This document shows, one piece after another, positions 17,623 to 26,157 of a stretch of 64,000 bases of DNA (positions within the stretch are counted from its first letter, which is position 1; each line of letters starts with the position of its first letter). The stretch comes from Paenibacillus tepidiphilus (GTDB lineage: Bacteria; Bacillota; Bacilli; Paenibacillales; Paenibacillaceae). The translations under genes were made by a program, and so were the position numbers. The stretch spans positions 62,001 through 126,000 of the forward strand of contig NZ_VWRQ01000021.1 in the NCBI RefSeq assembly GCF_008635795.1. Direction: 5' to 3'. Below the pieces are notes generated by a model. The model was not told where the DNA came from. It did not search any database and worked only from the letters and a program-made list of their open reading frames with translations.

Positions 17623-17722
17623 GGCCTGCGTCTGCGCACTGTACCGTCGGACTGCACTAGCGACCTGCGCCTGCGGGTTGCACATGCAGGCGGCCTAGTG
17701 GCCTGCGTCTGCGCACTGTACC
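17623..17722. repeat. 23-bp direct repeat in GC-rich gap
   Basis: A 23-bp sequence beginning GGCCTGCGTCTGCGCACTGT occurs at 17623-17645 and again at 17700-17722, in a low-complexity GC-rich gap between the LacI and GH38 genes. No gene is seen in 17480-17771. Confidence 0.7.
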
Positions 17723-17771
17723 CGTGGCCGTGCTTGCACCCAGCGTCAAGCCGCCGGAGCCCTGCCCTCGG

Positions 17772-18827
17772 CTACGCACTCTCACCCGGCTTCAGCACGG
17801 CCGGCAGCCACAGCTTGCCCGGAGACACCGGCTCAACCGCCTGCTTTTCCAGCTGCTGCAAGACGCAGCGCACAGCCTCCTCGCCCATTGCAGCATAAGG
17901 AATTTCCACGCAGCTTAGCGTAGGCACGCTCAGGCGGTCCCCCTGAATCGTATTGTCTGCAGCCATAATTCGCAGGCTTCCGCCGATGGTCAGGCCCAGC
18001 CGGAAGGCTGCGCGGTACAGATCGGGTACGGCGCTCGACCAGTTCACCAGAACCGGCGGCAGCTCCCCTCCGCTCTGCTCTTGCAGTTCAATGAGCCAAT
18101 CCAGCCATTCCACACGCCCAGCCTGCTCCTCCAGGCGGTGAAGCTGCGGCTCCATTCCGTGCTTATGGCACCAGTCCTGATATGCGCTCCGGCGGTTCTT
18201 CTCCGCCCAGTTGAGCCGTTTGGCGCCTGAAGCATGGTAGATTTCCGCATACACCGGCGCCTTGCCCGCTGCACTTCCGTCACGGCACAGGTAATCCAGC
18301 GCCGTCTTTACGCTGCCTCTGTAATCGGCCAGTACGGAATAGACGCCCGCCGTATCGGAGTAGCCTTCTACGGACACATAGGGCACGCCGGCCTCCTTCA
18401 CCCTGGCCGCCCAATCCGCGCTGCGGTAGCTCGTCTCGTCCAGCGTAACGATCCCGTCGATCTTCCGCTGGTGATACAGATCCAGCAGCGCGTTTCTCGC
18501 TTCGCCGCTCTTCCTCCCGCCGGGCGAGCACAGCAGGAGATGATAGCCTCTTGCTTCACTTTCCCGCTGCATGCCTTCCAGCAGGCGGATGAACAGCGGA
18601 TGCCGGGTATCTCCGAAGGCGGCCAGCGTCATGCTTCGGCCGGTCTTCATACTGCGCGCCTGGGCGTCGACATGATAGTTCAGTTCCGAGATCGCGCGCA
18701 GCACCGCTTCCCGCGTCTGGGCGCTGACTCCGATACCGGGGGTATCGTTCAGCACGGCGGAAACAACGCTGCGGGACACACCGGCGAGTCTGGCCACGTC
18801 GTGGCTTGTTACTCTTTTCTTGCTCAT
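17772..18827 (-). CDS. LacI-family transcriptional regulator
   Basis: A 351-residue LacI repressor. The N-terminal helix-turn-helix reads VTSHDVARLAGVSRSVVSAV with hinge region NYHVDAQARSMKTGRS, followed by a periplasmic-binding-protein-like effector domain (residues about 60-340). Start choice: AGAGGTG lies about 6 nt before the ATG at 18827; the frame extends upstream, but across the operator at 18848-18863. The operator lies 20 bp upstream of its own start, and an identical copy lies in front of the GH38 gene it precedes. It therefore probably represses itself and the alpha-mannosidase until a mannoside-derived inducer is present. Confidence 0.93.
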   Translation of the reverse strand: MSKKRVTSHDVARLAGVSRSVVSAVLNDTPGIGVSAQTREAVLRAISELNYHVDAQARSMKTGRSMTLAAFGDTRHPLFIRLLEGMQRESEARGYHLLLCSPGGRKSGEARNALLDLYHQRKIDGIVTLDETSYRSADWAARVKEAGVPYVSVEGYSDTAGVYSVLADYRGSVKTALDYLCRDGSAAGKAPVYAEIYHASGAKRLNWAEKNRRSAYQDWCHKHGMEPQLHRLEEQAGRVEWLDWLIELQEQSGGELPPVLVNWSSAVPDLYRAAFRLGLTIGGSLRIMAADNTIQGDRLSVPTLSCVEIPYAAMGEEAVRCVLQQLEKQAVEPVSPGKLWLPAVLKPGESA

Positions 18828-18847
18828 ATTCAGCACCTCTACAAGAG

Positions 18848-18863
18848 TATAACACGTGTTATA
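18848..18863. promoter_or_regulatory. LacI-type operator upstream of LacI gene
   Basis: TATAACACGTGTTATA, extended by one more pair to GTATAACACGTGTTATAC. Matches the site at 17464-17479 exactly over 16 bp. Confidence 0.85.
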
Positions 18864-19206
18864 CGCGTTGTGTAGGTCTTTTTGGATGACAAGAGACACA
18901 GCTGTTCGCTCCAGATCAATTGGACCGGATGATGGCAGACAAGCTATGTATCCACTAATATGGTACCGCTGTTTCCAAAACGGCGGGAAAGTTTTAAGCC
19001 CTAGCCTTCAAAACCCGCTTCCGGTGCTGGAGGTCCAACACATCACTAGCCGGTATACAGGTTAAAAGAACCAGTGCCACTTGATCCAACAAATTTGGAA
19101 CTGGAGCAGCGTTTGCCTGAAGGCTTTCCGGAGAATAGCCGGTATCGGAAGCATATGCTGTTGCCGACATAGCCGCTATGGGCGGTTGAAGTCTGGAAGC
19201 AAGGCT

Positions 19207-19320
19207 GTGGACTGTAACGCCTGGAAGCACGCGAACTGTAGCGACTGAGGCATGCGGACTGTAGCGCTGAGGGGTGCGGACAGCAGAGGCTGAAGCTGGC
19301 AGACTGTAGCGGCTGAAGGC
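19207..19320. repeat. Imperfect repeats of about 22-25 bp
   Basis: About five imperfect units beginning ACTGTAGCG and ending in TGCGG-like sequence follow each other. The unit ACTGTAGCG(A)CTGAGG is clearest. No convincing protein is encoded. Confidence 0.6.
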
Positions 19321-19374
19321 AATCATTTCGCGCACTCATAGCTAACTCTCATCTGAAATTCAATAGCTCATCAT

Positions 19375-19563
19375 GATTAGTTCGATTTTCGCACACTAAT
19401 ATTGCCGTTCTTACGGATTTCAGCATATTAATTCGATTATCGCCACTTAATTCGGCCAAAATTGGCAAGAACATCAGTTTTCGCCCATATTAAGATGCGA
19501 TTATCCAACTAGATTGGTGAAAAACCTTCATATTGGTAAAATTAGGTGGCGATTTTCCAACTA
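19375..19563. repeat. Four copies of a 25-nt AT-rich element, same orientation
   Basis: Related elements start near 19375, 19426, 19488 and 19539 (spacing 51, 62, 51). Each has the form ATTA(A/G), then a GCGATTWTC-like core, then a C(A/C)ACT-like end. Together with the neighbouring repeats they fill the gene-free interval 18900-20099. Confidence 0.6.
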
Positions 19564-19792
19564 ACCTGCGGTGTGCGAACAGGGGGTGCCTTAAGTACGA
19601 CTGTATGCGCCGACAGCTCTCACCCTTACTCGCAGGTTAGATGGTTTATACCAACAATTCAATGCCGTCAAAATATTAGCTCCGCATTAACTCCATACAA
19701 ATGAATCAAATGTTACTAAAATGACTTCTGCGGTCCGCGCTCTCCTTGGTAATGGGCCACTTCAAGCCAGCCGACAGCTCCCTGTCCATAAC

Positions 19793-19826
19793 AAAAAGCG
19801 ACTCGTCCGCAGACAAGTCGCTTCTC
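19793..19826 (-). terminator. Rho-independent terminator of mannoside operon
   Basis: On the minus strand the stem AAGCGACT/AGTCGCTT (19816-19823 with 19796-19803) is followed by five or more U residues. It lies about 280 bp beyond the GH38 stop codon, at the far end of the 12-bp repeat array. Confidence 0.75.
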
Positions 19827-20088
19827 AATTCGCTCCACAAGTCGCTTCTCAACTCGCTCCACAATTCGCTTCTCAAATCGCTCCTCGATTCGCTCCTCAA
19901 TTCGCTCCTCAATTCGCTTCTCACATCGCTCCTCAATTCGCTCCTCAAGTCGCTCCTCAATTCGCTCCTCAAGTCGCTCCTCAATTCGCTCCTCAATTCG
20001 CTCCTCGATTCGCTCCTCAAGTCGCTTCTTAACTCGCTCTTAATTCGCTTCTCAATTCGCTCCTCAAGTCGCTCTTAATTCGCCTCTC
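19815..20088. repeat. 12-bp tandem repeat array, 23 units
   Basis: Twenty-three consecutive units of the form AAKTCGCTYCTC: 21 of 12 bp and two of 11 bp. The first unit is one arm of the terminator hairpin. The array fills the space between the GH38 stop codon and that terminator. The frame can be read as a four-residue repeat (RSEL/RSDL on the minus strand), but no start signal or sequence support for translation is seen. Confidence 0.95.
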
Positions 20089-20099
20089 CAGGCTCTTGC

Positions 20100-22880
20100 T
20101 TATTTGTCCCCCAGCTGATAAGCCCGGGTCACAATCTTATACCCGCCTACCTGCTGTTCCCCGCTGTCCAGCCTTGCGGCACGGCGCTCCAGTACATCGC
20201 TCTCGAACACGGCAGCCGCTTCAAAAGACGGCTGCACCCGCAGCTCTGCCGGTTCCCCGCCAAGGTTATACCAGCGTGCTACAAGGTCGCCCGTCTCCTC
20301 GGCAAACTTCAAGGTCGAGAATGCCAGCGGCGAAGCCTCGGCATTCCAGCTCAGCCATTGCCCGGATACCGGCAATGTCACGCCGCCCGAAAGCGGCTGG
20401 CCGTTCACCGCCGGAACCCGCTCGGCAGGGCCATGGGTCTGCACGGCTGTCCACGGAATCTGGTACTGGTACGCCTGCGCGTACGCACCGGAGGTGGCGC
20501 CGTCGCCGGCATAAGGAATAATCGCATATTCCACCGTCTGCTCGCCCAGGCACTGGGCCTCCGGTGTTTCGAACACGCCCCAGTCGCCCAGCTCGGAGGA
20601 GGAGCGCAGCAGTGTAACCGCAATGGTGTTCTTGCCGTCCAGCAGCACCTCGTATTCATTCAGGCCTTTGTTGGCCACGGCAAGACCGTTCGTGCCGCCC
20701 TCAACGCTGACGAACACCTGCTGATGCTGGGCATTGCTCGGGTTCACCCACTCCGCGGCAGGCTTGTTGCTGCGCTTAGCCACTTCGAAGATGGAGTCAA
20801 CATAATGATGGTCCGCAGCCAGACCCGTAGGGAACAAGGCTCTCAGGCGGTGATCCTTGGCCTGGTTGTTGAAGCTGGTGCTGACCTGTACCATACCGCT
20901 TCCGGCTTCCAGCGTATAGCGCGTGGTCAGGACCAGCGGTACAGTCTGCTCCGTACGCTGTGCTTTACGCTCAGTGAAAGGCACCATCTCCTGCTTTTCC
21001 GTAACGAAGGTCTCATCGGCACTGGCCGGAATCTCCCACTTCAGCACAGCCTCGATGACTGCACGATATGGGGATGCTTCAATTACCGAAATTTCAGCCT
21101 GCAGGCCCTCGGTAGTCAGCGCCTGCTCGCCTTCCGGCTGGCGGTATACATATTCGTTGCCGATATCACCGGTGTTCTCATACACGTTAAGTCCCGTGTG
21201 TTCGGCACCGGACAGCTTGTCGGTAACCGTCAGCGTGCCATTAGAAGCAACCGTCACGCTCAGCTTGCCGTTCTCCATCGTATGACCCTGCACCTTAACG
21301 GCATCCAGAGCAGCCACAGTCAGGTCCGCCGCGCCTTCAACCAAGGCATATGTGCGGTAACCCAGTGCGGCAACCTCTGTCGCCGGGAAGGTCACCCGAA
21401 CCTTCCGGGCCATATACGGCTGGCGGAAGCGGTCCTTCGGCAGCTCGTAGCCGAAATGGACACCGAGGTCCTCGATCTTGGCTGCGTACACACGGCCTTC
21501 TTCATCCAATACCTGCAGGGAACCCAGCGGCTCCCGGCCCAGCTCACGCGCAAGTGCCTGCGGATTCGGACCTTCAGGGAAGTATTTCTTCGCTATAATC
21601 AGCTCGACCGTAACGGTTCCGCTTCTCTCCCAGCCGCTTGTATTGAACACGGTAAACGGCACCGGGGCATTGCCCCAGGCTGCTACGCCGGTAACGTCTA
21701 TGGCTTCGGCCAACGCTGCGGCGCTTTCAGCGATAATCGCCTCCGCCATCTGGCTGCTTTTGGCGAACCGGGTGATCATTTCGCGGTGCACTTCATCCAG
21801 GCTGCAGCCGCAGATGCTGTCATGCGGATGATTCTGCATCAGCGTCTTCCAGGCATAGGTCAACAGATGATGCGGATAGGCCTGCACGCCTGCCAGCTCT
21901 GCAAATGCGGCCAGCGGCTCGGCTACTTTTTCCAGCAGGGTCTGCCCCGCCTGGTTCAGCTGCTTCAGGTATACCCGGGACGATGCCGTGTTGACCAGCG
22001 TACCCCAGCCGTCCGTGTGCTGACTGCGCAGCTCGCCTTCAATCGCCACCAGATCCTCCGGCAGATTCGCCTGCAAGGCCTGCAGGTATTCATCAAAGTT
22101 CGAATGCACGAATTCAACATCCGGATACAGCTCGGAGGCGGTGCGGATCGCCTGTGAGAGATCGGTCTGGATCGGCTGATGATCACACCCGTTCATGAAC
22201 AGGAGATGCGGTGTAGATGCGAACTTCTCGGCGTCGGCCAGGTTCTTGTCCCAGTATACCTTGGCCGCGGCTGGATCGGCCGGAACCTCCATTCCGTTGC
22301 AGTACCAGTTGGCGAAGAGTACACCCAGCACCTCCGAGCCGTCCGGCGAACGCCAGATCATCTCGGAATACGGCGACTCGTAGCTGTCCATCTCTCCTAC
22401 GGTATTATTGAAGCCCGTCGGCTTCACGCCGCGTCCGAAGATCGCATTGGTGATGCCCGCCTGCTGAAGAATCTGCGGCGCCTGGCCCATGTTGCCGAAC
22501 GAATCAGGGAAGTAGCCGGTCTTGGAAATGACACCGAACGGCCCCGCATCCTTGTGCCCGATCAGCAGGTTGCGGAGATTGGCTTCGCTGCTTGTCAGGA
22601 ATTCATCCTGCAGCACATACCACGGACCGAACTGAATACGCCCCTCGGCGATGTAACGGTCCAGCCGCTCCCGCTGCTCGGGACGGACCTGCAAATAATC
22701 CTCGCGGATAATCGTCTGTCCGTCCAGATGGAAGTAGCGGTAATCCGGATCTTGATCGAGGGTATCCAGAAGCTTGTCGACCAGCTCAATCAGTAACATG
22801 TGATGATATTCATAAGGCATATACCATTCCCGGTCCCAATGGGTATGCGAGATGATATGCGCCGTTTTTTTGTTGGCCAT
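20100..22880 (-). CDS. Alpha-mannosidase, GH38 (MngB/YbgG-like)
   Basis: A 926-residue GH38 enzyme of the short bacterial type. The N-terminal catalytic domain starts AHIISHTHWDREWYMPYE (zinc His/Asp) and includes FGPWYVLQDEFLTSSEANLRN, with Asp as the expected nucleophile, and YFPDSFGNMGQAPQIL. The helical segment has MQNHPHDSICGCSLDEVH, and a beta-rich C-terminal half follows. There is no signal peptide, so it cleaves imported mannosides (or mannosyl-glycerate-like substrates). It is the last gene of the operon GH125, binding protein, permease, permease, GH38. A GGAGGG site precedes the ATG. An unusual tandem repeat follows its stop codon. Confidence 0.95.
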   Translation of the reverse strand: MANKKTAHIISHTHWDREWYMPYEYHHMLLIELVDKLLDTLDQDPDYRYFHLDGQTIIREDYLQVRPEQRERLDRYIAEGRIQFGPWYVLQDEFLTSSEANLRNLLIGHKDAGPFGVISKTGYFPDSFGNMGQAPQILQQAGITNAIFGRGVKPTGFNNTVGEMDSYESPYSEMIWRSPDGSEVLGVLFANWYCNGMEVPADPAAAKVYWDKNLADAEKFASTPHLLFMNGCDHQPIQTDLSQAIRTASELYPDVEFVHSNFDEYLQALQANLPEDLVAIEGELRSQHTDGWGTLVNTASSRVYLKQLNQAGQTLLEKVAEPLAAFAELAGVQAYPHHLLTYAWKTLMQNHPHDSICGCSLDEVHREMITRFAKSSQMAEAIIAESAAALAEAIDVTGVAAWGNAPVPFTVFNTSGWERSGTVTVELIIAKKYFPEGPNPQALARELGREPLGSLQVLDEEGRVYAAKIEDLGVHFGYELPKDRFRQPYMARKVRVTFPATEVAALGYRTYALVEGAADLTVAALDAVKVQGHTMENGKLSVTVASNGTLTVTDKLSGAEHTGLNVYENTGDIGNEYVYRQPEGEQALTTEGLQAEISVIEASPYRAVIEAVLKWEIPASADETFVTEKQEMVPFTERKAQRTEQTVPLVLTTRYTLEAGSGMVQVSTSFNNQAKDHRLRALFPTGLAADHHYVDSIFEVAKRSNKPAAEWVNPSNAQHQQVFVSVEGGTNGLAVANKGLNEYEVLLDGKNTIAVTLLRSSSELGDWGVFETPEAQCLGEQTVEYAIIPYAGDGATSGAYAQAYQYQIPWTAVQTHGPAERVPAVNGQPLSGGVTLPVSGQWLSWNAEASPLAFSTLKFAEETGDLVARWYNLGGEPAELRVQPSFEAAAVFESDVLERRAARLDSGEQQVGGYKIVTRAYQLGDK

Positions 22881-22897
22881 TGATGGTTTCCCTCCAA

Positions 22898-23719
22898 TTA
22901 TCCTTTAGTTGCTCCGCCCATGCTGAACCCTTTGGACATATACCGCTGGGAGAACATATACAGCACTACGGAAGGCATGGTGTACAGCAAGGAGAAGGCG
23001 GCAAGTCTTCCGTATTCGACCAGGCCGTGGCTGCCGAAGAATTGATAGATCGTAACAGAGGCCGGCAGCTTATCCGGTGTCTGCAGCAGGATATACGGCA
23101 CGAAGAAGTTGCCCCAGCTGCCCGAGAAGGTGAAAATGGCAATGGTGGCAATCCCGGGAAGCATCAGGGGAGCGACCACTTTTCGGAGTCCGCCCCACAC
23201 GGATGCACCGTCAATCCAGGCAGCCTCCTCCAGGTCAATCGGTACGGAATCCATGAAGCTCTTCATCATCCAGATCCCGTAAGGCAGGGAGGATGCTGTA
23301 AGGAAGAGCATCGTGGCGAAGATGGAGTTCTGTAATTTGAAATACAGGAACATCTGGAAGACAGGAACCATCACCGCCGTAATCGGCAGCGAGGTCATAA
23401 ACAGTATGCTTAACAGGAAGCTTTTCTTAAATCTCATCTCATAGCGGGACAGCGGATAGGCCGCCAGAACCGATGCGATGACGACCAGCGTAGCCTGTCC
23501 GCCGGAGAGAATGATCCCGACGCCGAACGAGCGCAGATTGCCGCTGTCCCCGAGCACCGCCGAGAAGTTGTCGAGGGTGAAATTAGGCATTTTGATCCCC
23601 TGCTGGGCATGGGTATCAAACGAAGCCAGCAGAATCCAGAATAACGGAACCAGGAAACAGAGTCCCAGAACGACCAGAATCCCATATTGTATATTGCGTT
23701 GAAGCCTATGCTTGACCAC
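22898..23719 (-). CDS. Carbohydrate ABC transporter permease (MalG-type)
   Basis: A 273-residue inner-membrane permease with six predicted transmembrane helices and the cytoplasmic EAA loop EEAAWIDGASVWGGLRKVVAPLMLP, which contacts the ATPase. It pairs with the MalF-type permease encoded 22 bp upstream. It begins with GTG at 23719, 10 nt after AAGGAGG. No ATPase gene is in the operon, so like many CUT1 importers of Firmicutes it probably uses a shared MsmX-type ATPase encoded elsewhere, which is inference. Confidence 0.93.
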   Translation of the reverse strand: MVKHRLQRNIQYGILVVLGLCFLVPLFWILLASFDTHAQQGIKMPNFTLDNFSAVLGDSGNLRSFGVGIILSGGQATLVVIASVLAAYPLSRYEMRFKKSFLLSILFMTSLPITAVMVPVFQMFLYFKLQNSIFATMLFLTASSLPYGIWMMKSFMDSVPIDLEEAAWIDGASVWGGLRKVVAPLMLPGIATIAIFTFSGSWGNFFVPYILLQTPDKLPASVTIYQFFGSHGLVEYGRLAAFSLLYTMPSVVLYMFSQRYMSKGFSMGGATKG

Positions 23720-23741
23720 TGGTGACGCACCTCCTTCAGGG

Positions 23742-24608
23742 CTAGACCTTGACTTTCATTGATTTCATGTAGAATAAGCTTGCAACAATTCCGATCACCA
23801 GCAGCACCAGCGAGATGGCCGTACCGTATCCGAATTGATAATTGACGAAGGCCTGGTTGTACATAAATACCGGCAGGGTCTGCGTGGCCGTACCCGGCCC
23901 GCCACCGGTCATGGTATAGATCAGTGTGAAGACGCCAAGCGTCTGCAGGGTGACCAGCATCATGTTGGTGACAATCGATCCTTTGACCATCGGAATGGTG
24001 ATGTAGCTGAGAATTTTAAAATTACCCGCCCCGTCGATCGTAGCGGCTTCTTCAATATCCTTGGGAATCTCATCGAGTGCAGACTGGTAGACCATCATGG
24101 AAAAAGCGGTGCCGTGCCAGATGTTGGCGATAATGACACTGACCATCGGGAAGCTGAACAGCCAGGATACCGGGCTGATGCCGAACCACCCGATAATTTG
24201 ATTCAGGGTCCCGTTGTCGCTGAAGAACGCAACCATACAGAACGCCACTACGATCTCCGGGGTAACCCAGCCGGCGATTACGATAATGCCGATGATCCGG
24301 CGGAAGGTGACATTCTTCTCCTTCATCAGGAGGGCCAGAATGAATCCCAGCACGACCTGGCCGATGACTGCCGAGAAGATCAGAAAGACGAGCGTTCTCC
24401 ACACACTAATGCGGAAATCCGGGTCCTGAAACATATTGGTGAAATTGCGGAAGCCGACAAACTCCAGATTCCGGGCGGCGCTCCCCGTCAAGGCCATGTT
24501 CGTAAATGCAAAGTAAACGGTCAGAATAATCGGAACGATAAAAAAGATCAGCAGCAGCAAGACAGAAGGCGTCAGAAACAGAAATGCGCCCCGCGACTTC
24601 CTTTTCAT
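23742..24608 (-). CDS. Carbohydrate ABC transporter permease (MalF/UgpA-type)
   Basis: A 288-residue permease with six membrane segments. The first, FLFLTPSVLLLLIFFIVPIIL with short gaps, is at residues about 9-30. The EAA motif is EEAATIDGAGNFKILSYITIPM. With the MalG-type partner it forms the channel for the mannoside-binding lipoprotein encoded upstream. A GGAGGGGGAG site precedes the ATG. It lies 67 bp after the binding-protein gene. Confidence 0.93.
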   Translation of the reverse strand: MKRKSRGAFLFLTPSVLLLLIFFIVPIILTVYFAFTNMALTGSAARNLEFVGFRNFTNMFQDPDFRISVWRTLVFLIFSAVIGQVVLGFILALLMKEKNVTFRRIIGIIVIAGWVTPEIVVAFCMVAFFSDNGTLNQIIGWFGISPVSWLFSFPMVSVIIANIWHGTAFSMMVYQSALDEIPKDIEEAATIDGAGNFKILSYITIPMVKGSIVTNMMLVTLQTLGVFTLIYTMTGGGPGTATQTLPVFMYNQAFVNYQFGYGTAISLVLLVIGIVASLFYMKSMKVKV

Positions 24609-24675
24609 AGGTCACTCCCCCTCCAAATCCGAAAGAGGAGAATGGCTTCTCCCCTTTATCCGGATGTTCAAATCT

Positions 24676-26055
24676 TTATTTTACTTCTACTTTATCTGCG
24701 CCGAGCGAGCGGGTTACATTATCCTGCAGCTGCTGCACCGCATCCGCCGGAGCCAGCTTGCCGGAAGCGACGCTTTCCACCAGGCTCTGGATCTGTGCCG
24801 ACACCGTGGCATACTCGTCATTGGCCGGACGGAAATGGGCCACATCCAGCAGGGCTTGCGCTTCAGCAACAAAGGTACGGTCGGTATATCCGGCTACATC
24901 CACGGAATCATTGCGCGGGCTCAGGTTGCCTTCGGCTACTACACGCGCTGTAGCATTCTCCTGGTTCATCAGGAACTCCAGGAACTTCCAGGCCGCTTCC
25001 TTGTTCTGCGCTTGCGCCGGAATCGACCAGGCCCAGCCGCCGGACATGGTGATGGCTCCCGGTTCCTGTCCGTTCTGGGTAGGGAATGGGGCGAAGCCCA
25101 TTTTATCAGCCACATTCTCGATTGGAGCCGCGCCGTTCTCGAACCAGGTCGAGCCTGCCCAGCTTCCGTCAACCGCCATCGCCAGCTTGCCTTGCGGGAA
25201 GAGCTGCTGGAAGGCAATGCTGCCCGCTTGTCCGTTCAGGGCTACCTGCATGGATGGTCCGGTCTGGTCTACATTGAACAGTTGATGAATGAAATTAAAG
25301 GAGTCCAGCAGCCCGGGGCTGTTCACGACCCATTTCTTGGTCTCTTCGTTATAAAGCGTATCGTTCGTGCCGTACAGCAGCATTTCCAGCGTCTGCATCG
25401 TCACGCCTTCACCGCTCGATTTGCCGACGATCATATTCAGCGGAGTTACGCCCGGAAGCTTGTCTTTAATGGTACGGGCGGCTTCCAGAACCTCTTCCCA
25501 GCTTGCAGGCTGGAACGGCACCTCGATGCCTGCCTCTGCCAGCAGCTCTTTATTGTACCAGATGCCCCGTGTATCCGAGGTTGCCGGAACACCGTAAATC
25601 TTGCCGTCTTCACCGGTTACACCGGCCTTAAGATTCTCAATGAACTTGTCCTGCCAGTCGCTCCAGCCGGCAACCTGGGTGTCCAGAGGCTCCAGATAAC
25701 CAGCAGCCGCATCGGATTTAATGATAGAGGTATCTTCGGCTACAATATCCGGCGCGGTATCCGGGGACTTCATCTGCAGCACAATCTTGGAGGTATAATC
25801 GCCCTCACTGGCCAATACCGGAGCGATGTTGATCTTGATATCAGGATTCGCTTCCTCGAATTTATCAATCAGGCCGGATTCAAAATATTTGGTCAGCGTG
25901 TCCTCCGAGCCGGAGGAACGGAAGGTAATGGTCACTTCTTCCTTGCCTTCGGCTGCGGCTCCCGAACCGGAATCGCCGTTCGAACAAGCCGCGGTCAAGA
26001 GTAGAAGGGAAGCCATCGCTGCTGTCATGGATACTTTCAGTTTGTTTGTCTTCAT
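24676..26055 (-). CDS. Sugar ABC transporter substrate-binding lipoprotein
   Basis: A 459-residue extracellular solute-binding protein of the CUT1 family. The N-terminal signal ends in the lipobox LLTAAC with lipidated Cys24, followed by a Gly/Ser-rich linker and the binding fold (ITFRSSGSEDT, GKIYGVPATSDTRGIWYNKELL, MSGGWAWSIPAQAQN). It should capture oligosaccharides released from alpha-mannan or N-glycans, judged from the GH125 and GH38 genes in the same operon. A cre-like element lies in its leader. Confidence 0.93.
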   Translation of the reverse strand: MKTNKLKVSMTAAMASLLLLTAACSNGDSGSGAAAEGKEEVTITFRSSGSEDTLTKYFESGLIDKFEEANPDIKINIAPVLASEGDYTSKIVLQMKSPDTAPDIVAEDTSIIKSDAAAGYLEPLDTQVAGWSDWQDKFIENLKAGVTGEDGKIYGVPATSDTRGIWYNKELLAEAGIEVPFQPASWEEVLEAARTIKDKLPGVTPLNMIVGKSSGEGVTMQTLEMLLYGTNDTLYNEETKKWVVNSPGLLDSFNFIHQLFNVDQTGPSMQVALNGQAGSIAFQQLFPQGKLAMAVDGSWAGSTWFENGAAPIENVADKMGFAPFPTQNGQEPGAITMSGGWAWSIPAQAQNKEAAWKFLEFLMNQENATARVVAEGNLSPRNDSVDVAGYTDRTFVAEAQALLDVAHFRPANDEYATVSAQIQSLVESVASGKLAPADAVQQLQDNVTRSLGADKVEVK

Positions 26056-26083
26056 TTTGTCTCTGCCCCTTTTGTTGTTAATT

Positions 26084-26098
26084 TCAAAAACGCTTTCA
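26084..26098 (-). promoter_or_regulatory. cre-like site upstream of binding-protein gene
   Basis: On the minus strand the site reads TGAAAGCGTTTTTGA. The left half TGAAAGCGTT fits the CcpA cre consensus and the right half is imperfect. A sister site precedes the GH125 gene. Confidence 0.45.
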
Positions 26099-26157
26099 TA
26101 TCAGCCTTGAAAAGAACGGCGGAGCCGCCTTTTCGCAAAACAGAAAGCCAGTTCAAG

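Noticed and set aside
17480..17771. Small proteins in the GC-rich gap between LacI and GH38
   Set aside because: The frames are low in complexity, caused by direct repeats, and without ribosome binding sites.
19706..20020. Minus-strand frame coding for a repetitive RSEL/RSDL protein, and matching plus-strand NSLLKSLL and APQFAPQV frames
   Set aside because: All come from the 12-bp DNA repeat, which keeps every frame open. There is no ribosome binding site and the repeat lies between a stop codon and a terminator.
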